Source: Pomphorhynchus laevis
Taxonomy: Eukaryota; Acanthocephala; Palaeacanthocephala; Echinorhynchida; Pomphorhynchidae
Direction of reading: 5' to 3'
Length of the DNA stretch: 64,000 nt
NCBI GenBank assembly: GCA_012934845.2
Contig: WNNJ02001146.1
Coordinates: 1-64,000 of the forward strand
Position 1 is the stretch's first letter, and each line of letters starts with the position of its first letter. The position numbers and the translations under genes are program-made. Shown here in pieces: positions 55,810-64,000 of the stretch. A model generated the notes under the pieces. It ran no database searches and was not told where the DNA came from. It worked only from the letters and a program-made list of their open reading frames with translations.

Positions 55810-57147
55810 CTAAAACAAAACTTTTAATTTATTTCTTAAAGATACATTTATAAATTGAATAGGTAGCAATGTATTCAAGGGCACATTTAATAATATTGAA
55901 TATTATTTAATATTATTAATTAATTATATATTATTATAGCAACGATGTTGCTATAATGTTTGGAAATCATCTGCAATTCCTGAAGATGATAGCGGGAGCT
56001 ATCATAATGACCTTTTTGCAATAAAACACTGTATTCAATCTTAAACAAATTGTACAAAGTTCATAAACTTTGTACAATTTGTAAAATACGCCTCGCATAT
56101 TAAATGTTTTGAGGATTTGATGAAAATCTACAGATTTTTAAGTAGTAGAGAAGGTTAATGTAGATTATAACCTTACCAGTTTGTTATAATAATAAATGCA
56201 TTGACGAATCAAATCAACAAAATCAGCCTACCCATATTATATAAATAAAAATAAAATATTAAATATTAAATATTAAAATATTAATATTTTAATATTAATA
56301 TTAAATTTAATATTAAATATTAATATTAATATTAAATTTATATTAATATAAATTTATATATTAATATTAAATATTTTATATTAAATAAAAAATATTATAT
56401 AAGATGTTATGAAATTTATATTTATGTAAAGTTAGAAATTTTACCTAATTTGAAAAGAAAATTATAATTTTTATAAAAGTTATAAAAGCTATGAATAATA
56501 AACAATAACTTAATGACTGGTTAAATAACTATTGACTAGTAAGCAATAACTAATGACTGGTTAAAATCTTTTGGTTATTAAAACTAACAATTTCTAATGA
56601 TGATTCCAAACTGGAATCGAAAATTCAATAAATTTTCTACCTCATGCGGGGCGTCTTGCCATTTTGATTTTGATAATTTAACAGTGACCCCAAGCACCTT
56701 CCCTTTCAATGACTATATAAACAATTTGTAAAAAAATCCTATATAAAAAAATCAGATCAAACCAAATGTCAATATATTTATTATTGCCAATAATAGATAT
56801 TGAAATTAATTGACTGAAATTAACACAAGACAGCTCATCTTTCCCTTCCTCATTACCCTTCCCCGTTTCCCCTTTTTCGTCTTTCAACCCTTTCCCATTT
56901 GACCATTTCCCAAATTTAAGAAAAATAGATTTCCCCAAAAAAATTATTTTTTTGGAATAAACCACTTCATCCCTGGGGGAAATAAACCAAGTCCAAGTAT
57001 AAAAACTTCAAATAAAACAAATGCGTATCTTAATATTATGACGATTTGCGTAACTTTATCTTTTTAAAATATAAGAATTTATATTATATAATTATTGTCA
57101 ATTTCAATAATTTTTAAATGTTGATTATTTGGAAATACAAGCTTTAC
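55810..57147. other. Intron between exons 4 and 5
   Basis: 55960-56035 is a PLE-B end fragment (CCTGAAGATGATAGCGGGAG then CTATC). 56240-56400 is ATTAA low complexity. A frame at 56678-56965 (minus), with Lys/Gly/Glu repeats over CCCTTTCCC-type sequence, is probably simple-sequence in origin. Confidence 0.5.
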
Positions 57148-57219
57148 CTGAAAATCTAGATCCGAATGTTGAATAAACAACGTTTTAAACGCCTCCAAAA
57201 ATTCATAAATTTCTTGGTT
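57148..57219 (-). CDS. Exon 4 of GPS protein
   Basis: 72 bases, exactly 24 codons; acceptor TTATGTTATACAG, donor TTTTCAG/GTAAAG. Reads NQEIYEFLEAFKTLFIQHSD then LDFQ, an amphipathic helix. In phase with both neighbours. Confidence 0.68.
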
Positions 57220-59594
57220 CTGTATAACATAATATAAATTCAAAAATAAAATTTTGTTAACATACACATCCGCAATTTAAAAAATCTGAGATATTCAGTG
57301 GTATCCATCCATTATCTAATGTACAAATCATTCTCATTGCAGCTATTTTTATATAAACAGAAAATTTTAGAATAAAATTTTTAGAGCAAAATTCTTGTTG
57401 ATTTATGTTTTGATTTACATTTTAGTTGAGCATATTCAACTTCTGTTAAATTCCTTTTAAGTAATTATTTTAACATTGTATTTTAAATGTAGCCAACTAG
57501 TTTAGCTGACTAAGTCTGAACGTTCAACGAATCATCAAGCAACATTTGACAAGGGCTGCACTGTTAAAGGCTGTCGCAGTCTGCAACAAGATCTATAAAC
57601 ATCCGTAAATCTCACTCCATATGCGACCTGGGTATTTTTTCATTACCTTGTGTTATAAAAGTGGTCGTGTTAAGTAGTTTAAATTTTAAAGTGTAAACAC
57701 CTTAGTATGCAAACTTTGCTTTTTATAAGGTAAAAATTTGCAGATAAAATATATAGTTTCAGTATTTCTGGCAGGGGTCATATTACCGTGATAGCAAAGT
57801 CCACAGGTCCAAAGTCCACAGGTTAATAATAACTTGCCAGTCAAACAAATCAGATCAGATAACAGAGTAGCATGCCATACATTATGGCATGCTCGTCTAG
57901 AACATGTCATAATATTTTAACATTAAATATATTTTCATTTGAATACCGAGGTATTAAGACAAATTATAACATAAAATCGTAAAATATATAAATCATAAAA
58001 ATATTTGTTAAAAATAAATATAAACTCTTAAGTGAAATGTTTTTAAAGATTGATTGTAAACAATATACTCTGTATTAGAATAACATATTAGATAATAAAA
58101 TTTTATCAGAGGAAATACGTCATAAGCATGTATTTAGTTCAGCTGCTATGTTGGGTCGAGGAATAGGAGCCGAAACCTGATTGCATAGCAGTTCCTCCTG
58201 ATGACCTCTTATCCCTTTTCTTATACATCGTTTTTTATTTTTTATTCAATTCATAAAAATGACTTTTATTTTAAATGTTAATAATAAATTTTAATTTGAT
58301 ATAAGTTATATAATTAAAAGTTATAAGTTATAACTTATTAATATAAGTTATATAGTTATATAAGTTATATTTATTTTTACAAAACAAACGTTTATTTACA
58401 TCTCATTTAATCACTTAGTCAATTCGTAAAAATTTACTTTATTGATTTTTATTTTATAGAAAATAGTAAAATATAAAAATCAACACAATAATATAAAAAA
58501 TGAATTTAAAATCTTAAGCTAAATAAGTTTCTGTGTGGAAAATAAATAATATTCTCTGTATTAGTATAATATACTAGATAATCAAATTTATAGAATAAAT
58601 ACATAATTAGCATGTAATTGGACAAGCTGTTATGTTGTTGGGTCAAAGAAAGTCAACTTATGATTACATTCTCTTCGAACGCAATTTTGAAAGACATACT
58701 TTGTATTAATATGACATATTTTAAGTTGCTTTTATTTTTAGTTTTTGTTTTCCTATTTTTAATTGTGATTTTTAACTTTCAATTTTGATTTTGATTTTGA
58801 TTTTAAACTTTGATTTTAAACTTTTCTTCTGTGCACGCCTGCACAGAAGAAATATTTAAACAAAATTATATAAATTATTCAAATAACGGTTTGAAACTAA
58901 GAACGAAACATTAAAAATAATTAATTTGATGTGTGTGTGGCAATAGTAACCCAAAACGATGTTTTACTTGGGATTAAATTAGTAATAAAAAGTTAGCTTA
59001 CAAGAGATATTGCTTGGTAACGAAATTGCTCTAGGTTCTCATATTTTACACCCAGATTTCCTATCAATATCTCAAAAAAAACAATTACTTCTATCTTTTT
59101 CCGATTTCAAGATATCTCGAAGATAAATTTTAAAATTATAGATTAAAATTATAGATTTCTTCTAGTAAATAATGAAATTCGTTCTGACATCGACAGTATT
59201 ATTTCGTGCTATTATGTTTCTGCTTAAAATCTACTAAATCTTACTAAAATTATGTATAATTTACTTTGCCAATTAATTATGCGTTTAATAACGTTCTTAT
59301 TTATTTTGGATTATGATAATTTTTTTTAATCTATAAATTATAGATTATAAATTTTAAAATTATTAAAATAATTTAATCGAAGTAAAAAATAGTTTTTGTT
59401 TTTCCTTGCGATATTTTACTAAACAATTTGTTTTACTAAACAATTTGTTTTGAATGAAACATGATTGTTAAAATCTTTACTTATTTAAATATTTTAAAAT
59501 ATCTAAACTTTTAGAAAATATAACTGATTAAAATATATAATTTTGGCTTTTATGATGAGCATAACTTCATATGGTATTTTTTAAATTAAACTAC
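57220..59594 (+). mobile_element. Intron with PLE-A fragments
   Basis: PLE-A pieces: terminus-like words at 57490-57515, a post-RT plus structured-end copy at 57930-58320 (GCTGCTATGTTGGGT, CCGAAACCTGATTGC, CCTCCTGATGACCTC) and a weaker one at 58440-58760. 57515-57915 is unassigned and contains GTCCACAGGT twice within 30 bases. 58760-59594 is AT-rich. Confidence 0.6.
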
Positions 59595-59761
59595 CAAATT
59601 AGTAGCTATAACATTTTTTATTAAATCATGAAACAAACACTTGAGTAACATACATTGGCTATCATTACTGCAAGACATATTTAGTTGTCCTTTCTGATAA
59701 GACTCTAGTATGGGAAAGCCAAATATCGAAGTAGATTTACATAATGGCTTTCTTGCAAACG
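59595..59761 (-). CDS. Exon 3 of GPS protein: cysteine-rich ectodomain
   Basis: 167 bases; acceptor ATATTTTACTTTTAG, donor AATTTG/GTAGTT. Two bases complete an Ala codon from exon 2, then 55 codons with KPLCKST, MSCSNDSQC and LLKC: four cysteines spaced as in disulfide-linked extracellular modules, and an N-x-S site. Ends on a codon boundary that suits exon 4. Confidence 0.68.
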
Positions 59762-60454
59762 CTAAAAGTAAAATATGAGCCAATATAACAGTACAAAAAA
59801 TTAGTTTAAAAATTAAACATTTTTGGTTTGCAGAAGTTTCTACTCAGAAATTTATTTTTCTCCTCACAAATTTTAACTTTTTGATTTAAACATTTTAAAT
59901 TTCATCTACCGGTCTTTGAAGAATAAAAAAATAAATTTGATTTACTTCGTAATCTTTGATAAAGTTTAAAAATTTTCGACGTTTTAATTTAAATATATCC
60001 ATATTTAAAAATATAAAATTTATTTAATTAAAATTATTTAATTTATTCAAGTATTAAATTCCAAAATGCTATATACTTTGTAGGTAAAATACAACATTAA
60101 AATTATTTTCCACTTAAATTAGACGAAATAAAAATCTAATAATACGCTATTAATATAATTTTATATCATCAAAATTTTCCTAAAAAATATGTGAAATTAT
60201 TAATTTGTTAAAATATGACTTATAATTCTCTTAAATCAAATACTGCTTGGCGATAAAATTCCCCTTCTTATAAAAAAAATACAGATTTTTCTATTTATAT
60301 AATTTATATTATATCCTTTACTACGGTGCCAATATACGGACCCACACCAACACATAATTTAAACATTTTTGTGTTGCTGTTGTTTTTTGTATTAAATTAT
60401 TCATTCAAGCAATAATTTAAATTTAAGTTACTTAAAAATATATACTGCAATATT

Positions 60455-60870
60455 TCTGGTTGTTGAGGCTGTACACGGACGATACATTTCCAAGTAGCAT
60501 TGTCCTGAATGGCCGACCAGACTTCCCTTTCAGATAGTCCTAAGAGTTCCTTGTCAAATATAAAGTTTAATCTCTCAACTTATACAGTGGTCTGCCTCAG
60601 GGTCTCCGTTAAGAAAGTTTAATCTGGAACACTTCACAAGGAATAGCCCAATAGTCATCCACAAAGCGTAACCTAGTAACCTCAATTGACTTCCTTCAAC
60701 GTGGAGGAGCAGCGACTTTACTCCAAGATTTTTGCGGATGGCCGAGCTTCGAATTTTATCTCTAAGGCTGAAGTCGACTACACCACGAAAGAACTCATTT
60801 CCGTTGGCTGTACATGAGATCTAGTTTTTTTAGTCATGAATCAAAGTTCATGCCCATAAATGATGGTAAG
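60455..60870 (-). mobile_element. RTE/Rex3-like LINE 3' relic
   Basis: The minus strand reads, with breaks, IYGHEL, MTKKTRSHVQPTEMS, then KILE-SRCSSTLKEV and REVWSAIQDNATWKC. This matches the remembered order of the tail of Rex3/RTE LINEs (GHE-W-MTE--RSR-QAAEMS; EVW). Very old. Confidence 0.45.
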
Positions 60871-60984
60871 TAAGAAGACTGAGTGATAAATTGAAAGCTT
60901 AGCTCTCTCTTTACTTTAACTTATCTGCACAAAGATAAGGCATTATAGGTTAGCTGCACATTATATTGCATTTGAAAGAACCGC

Positions 60985-61115
60985 AAGATAATAATATGAA
61001 ACCGACCAATGAAGTAATACGGATCTTGAAAGCAATGGATATTCACAATAAACGACACAGCTTAAGGTTTACTGTCAGGTGAACAGTTCTTAAAGGAACG
61101 AATAACGGTTCGCGT
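60985..61115 (+). repeat. Stray decayed copy of the 358-bp array unit
   Basis: GATAATAATATGAAACCGAC, then CACAATAAACGACACAGCTT(A)AGGTTTACTGTCAGGTGAAC follows array order (compare 12105-12210). About 125 bases of the 358 are recognisable. Confidence 0.65.
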
Positions 61116-61798
61116 AAGGAATGAATCTTCATAGCATATTTTGAATGTCATTTTAATATCTAATTTTTAATTTGAAAATTACAAATTTAAATCTAAAATT
61201 AAATTTGTTTTCTTACGCAATCATTGCAGAGTGGTCATATGGCTAAGGATGTTTCATGTGGTGCCATTTTTAAGTCCAGCTGCTTTTGTTGGCTTTCTAT
61301 ACTGAAGGTGTAATTGAAGCGTTTATTTAATTTATCTTCTGCTAAAATTAATTTCAATATTGTCAATATTAAGAATTCTGCACCCAATAATAACCAATGG
61401 CAGATGACTTATCCAATTTTCGATGATTGTTGGTTATTTCTGTTTAATAAACCTTGTTTTGCTCGCCTTATGCATACATTATTACATCCTTACAAAGGAT
61501 TTGATGCACACCAAGATCCTGAGGGCCTACCGAATTTTGTTTAGATGCCTAAGTTAACGTTGCTGTTTGTCAAACGTTGCAATTAATATTTGGCACATTC
61601 ACAGGTAAAAATTAGTATATAATGTTAAGATATTATAAGGTATTTATAACGTATTAGTAATGTATTCATTATACCTAATAGATAACCTAATAGTTAAAAT
61701 TAATTAATTAATTTTTTTTTATTAAAATATAAAAATTTATAGATTAAATTTTTATATTTTTTATCATAATGTTTTCAAATATACAATACGGTTCAAAC

Positions 61799-61939
61799 CT
61801 GTTATCTTCATGCATTTAAATCGACATCCGTACATATTATTTGCAAATACGCAACAGTCCACAGACTCTTTACAACTTTTTTCCATTAGAGCACACACGA
61901 AATTAGCTGTCTCTTCTGACAATACCAGACGTTTCTTTC
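61799..61939 (-). CDS. Exon 2 of GPS protein: cysteine-rich ectodomain
   Basis: 141 bases; acceptor TTATCTTTATTAG, donor AACAG/GTTTGA. 46 codons: KKRLVLSEETANFVCALMEK, then SCKESVDCCVFANNMYGCRF, KCMKIT. Six cysteines including a CC pair. It takes one base from exon 1 (Gly codon) and gives one to exon 3 (Ala codon). The pattern is that of a secreted, disulfide-rich module. Confidence 0.78.
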
Positions 61940-63156
61940 CTAATAAAGATAAATTAATAAAGAAAAAAAACTTGTGTTTTTAACCCAAAGAAACTATAAT
62001 TATTTGGAAATATTTTGTCTTGACTGTCAATAAGAAGTTAATACACTTGACTTGTTATAATAACAAGTTAAGACACTTAACTTAACAAAAATCTGAAAGT
62101 AAATATATTTACAGCATTAGATAATATATAATATAATATATTATAATATATCATAATATATACAACTCAAATCAGCTAACTGAGTCTATGTATTTAATAT
62201 AATTATAAAATAAACAAAACATTATAATGCTAAATCAAAATTTAAAAATTAAATAATAAAATAAATAGTTGTTTTTAGATTTTCTATAATTTAAACCAAG
62301 TTACAAAACATTAGATAATAATCTATTAAAACATTAGATAACATATAATATATAATATATGTTCTTGGGAATATATATAAATCAATAGTAGATTTCAATC
62401 AATATATATAAATCAATAGTAGAGGACACAAATACGAACTAATGACGTATTCCTCTGATGAAATTTGATTGTCTAGTGTATCCGTCTCCTTAATCCTTCA
62501 TTTTGGAAGCACTTATGGTATATGACAACAATACTCAATACAGTAAGTCCATCACTAGTTCATTAGAAATTCTCCATGCCTATTTCCAATATATTACATT
62601 TTAATAGGCAATCCTTGAAATGGATCGACATCAAAGTAGAACCATTTTGGTAGTATTTCCTCTAATATAATTCTTATGTTTATCTTAATTTTTTATTTTA
62701 ATTGTTTATTATAACGTTTATAAATATTAAATATTACAATCATAATGTAATATATCATTATACACAAATTAAAATATAATACGAAAGAATCTAATGATGA
62801 ACCACAGTGAGTATTTTAGGAAATATACTGAAAAGGTGTTTAATATAAAATTTGATAATCTGAGTATTTTAGGAAATATACTGAAAAGAAAATTTTCTTG
62901 TTAATGAAAAATTAACAGGAAAATTACAACATAAAATTACATTCAGAGTCAAGCGGCGAAGCCGACAGTCATCAATCATCTGATGCTTATGGCAAAGACG
63001 TTGAAATGAACGAACAGATATCAAATAACCTTTCTGTTGATGACACACCTGATGTTGAATAAACACAAGACTGGATAATTAAAAATTCATTTTACTCTTT
63101 ATTCAATTTGTATTCTGCTATAATGTTATATGGATAATTGTAAAATAATGTTTTAC
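61940..63156. other. Intron between exons 1 and 2
   Basis: 62160-62480 is a minus-strand PLE-A terminus and flank (AAATCAGCTAACTGAGTC; CTCTGATGAAATTTGATTGT). A 27-base word (GAGTATTTTAGGAAATATAC...) is repeated at 62809 and 62862. Confidence 0.5.
62919..63062 (+). CDS. Possible plus-strand terminal exon
   Basis: After TTAACAG an open frame of 47 codons (ENYNIKLHSESSGEADSHQS, then SDAYGKDVEMNEQISNNLSV, DDTPDVE) ends at TAA, overlapping an AATAAA. The acidic, low-hydrophobic text looks like a protein tail. It would lie within intron 1 of the GPS gene on the other strand. No upstream partner exon was found. Confidence 0.3.
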   Translation, partial: ENYNIKLHSESSGEADSHQSSDAYGKDVEMNEQISNNLSVDDTPDVE

Positions 63157-63285
63157 CATTCCAAAATAGCGGCCCGATTGGTGAATCTGAACAAAGATAT
63201 GTATGTGTATCTTTTGATCGTTGAAGTTTATTACAACATTCATGATTGAAACCACATAATCTCATTTGTTCGTCAATATTTTGTT
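63157..63285 (-). CDS. Exon 1 (first seen) of GPS protein: cysteine-rich ectodomain
   Basis: 129 bases; acceptor ATTTTTTACTTTAG, donor GGAATG/GTAAAA. It reads QNIDEQMRLCGFNHECCNKL, then DTHTYLCSDSPIGPLFWN. Four cysteines including a CC pair, as in exon 2. It begins with two bases that need a preceding exon, so the gene's start and signal peptide lie right of the window. Confidence 0.75.
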
Positions 63286-64000
63286 CTAAAGTAAAAAATA
63301 TTAAAGAAAAAGAAAAAATCAAACAAGATTTTTAAAAAGGTTGTAGAACTTCTAAACAAACATATCTATCTTTTAAGTAAAGTAATATAATTTATTTAAA
63401 GTAGTTTTATTATTTTCTATACTTCTTATGCCAATCAATATTTCTGTAATATATTATTTATATTATTTATATTATTTAATAATTGATTAATAATTATATT
63501 ATAATTAATATAATTAAATATAATTATATTAAATTAAATTAATATAATTTCTGCCTCTTCAAACAAAATTAATTTTTGTATAAAGGAACAAAAATGATTA
63601 TTACAGAAAGCAGATTTTTCGTTTATTTCTATAATTAAAACAAAAATATTTAATTGTAACTCTAGTTTTATTTACTTCAAATTATAAAAAAATAATTATT
63701 TTGTTCTTTTCTCTTGGAAACAACTTGAGATTTAATATATTTATCAAACATTTCTGATGAGGCATCAAATAGTTGCGAAATATTGAAAAGAATTTTAATT
63801 CCTCTATTTGATTAATTTTATCAAAATAATCAAATATTTATAATTTCTATATTAATTTTAGTTAAATATTCTCGATGCAATTCACTGCATTAGATGTTAT
63901 CCGAGTCGACCTGTAGTTTATCATGACCTGAAGCTAAGCTTCTGTCGGGTTCAGTCCTAGAAGCCGCATCGTGCTGCCAAGCTGTTTAATCGACATTGTG
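63286..64000. other. Upstream intron with PLE-B end and a GC-richer edge
   Basis: 63745-63840 is a PLE-B end: CTGATGA (63754), G, GCA...TGC, GAAA (63777), then the shared A/T tail. 63880-64000 is GC-richer (GAAGCTAAGCTTC, then TCGGGTTCAGTCCTAGAAGC), perhaps the start of another repeat cut by the window edge. Confidence 0.5.

Larger units (their letters stand above)
59762..61798. other. Intron between exons 2 and 3
   Basis: AT-rich to 60340. It holds an RTE/Rex3-like relic (60455-60870) and a stray array-like copy (60985-61115). 61220-61320 has tRNA-like words (GAGTGGTCATATGGCTAAGG), then a plus-strand frame at 61314-61544 of unknown nature. Confidence 0.5.

Noticed and set aside
56678-56965. 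Lys/Gly/Glu-rich minus-strand frame as a gene
   Set aside because: It stems from CCCTTTCCC-like simple sequence and has no splice or domain support.
57686-57910. Cys-rich 74-codon minus-strand frame as an additional GPS-gene exon
   Set aside because: It has a donor-like end, but exons 3 and 4 already join in phase without it, and the sequence contains short duplicated and palindromic words.
59595-63285. Integrin alpha stalk for the cysteine-rich exons
   Set aside because: The CxNDSxC...C spacing recalled integrin alpha, but the following residues and the GPS at the C-terminus do not fit.
63880-64000. tRNA gene at the right edge
   Set aside because: There is a box B-like GGGTTCAGTCC, but no cloverleaf could be drawn and box A is missing within the window.

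Overview
This is an AT-rich (roughly 70% A+T) piece of an invertebrate animal genome. The retroelements are of animal type (Penelope-like elements, L2-, CR1- and RTE/Rex3-type LINEs, Ty3/Gypsy), genes have GT-AG introns, and there are no prokaryotic-style operons. I could not fix the phylum; an arthropod or other small invertebrate would fit.

The main host gene is easy to miss because no exon exceeds about 340 bases. Twelve short exons on the minus strand, from 63285 down to 1884, join in one reading frame at every junction apart from one extra base inside exon 9. The last three exons carry the end of a GAIN domain and a textbook GPS motif (CxFW, GxW, GC, CxCNHLT), so this is the extracellular part of an adhesion GPCR or another GPS protein. 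The start lies right of the window and the membrane part left of it. Introns run from 54 bases to about 23 kb, and nearly all other material in the window lies inside them. A small EF-hand protein gene (30013-30444, plus strand) sits inside the 23-kb intron.

Layout: 1-8.6 kb holds fragments of two Penelope-like families, called here PLE-A and PLE-B, plus exons 10-12. 8.6-9.6 kb holds an unidentified repeat and a LINE reverse transcriptase relic. 9.9-12.8 kb is an array of about eight 358-bp tandem units. 13-28.4 kb is a nest of elements (L2-A in L2-B; a nearly whole CR1-group LINE in PLE-A; L2-A in PLE-A). 30-32 kb has the EF-hand gene and exon 9. 32.7-41.5 kb holds two related fossil Gypsy elements, one split by an L2-A LINE. 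42.8-46.4 kb is PLE-A with its GIY-YIG nuclease upstream of the reverse transcriptase, interrupted by a fold-back repeat. 47.4 kb is a tRNA-like SINE. 48.5-63.3 kb holds exons 1-8 among PLE-A and PLE-B fragments and an RTE/Rex3-like relic.

The most unusual theme is structured RNA. The 358-bp array and the SINE share a tail carrying the hammerhead core words CTGATGA and CGAAAC in permuted order. Two separate helices differ in sequence between array and SINE but stay paired. PLE-B ends carry a different CTGATGA-hairpin-GAAA motif, and PLE-A ends carry a covarying pseudoknot. The array looks like a retrozyme-type satellite in a genome that also has the Penelope enzymes thought to mobilise such RNAs.
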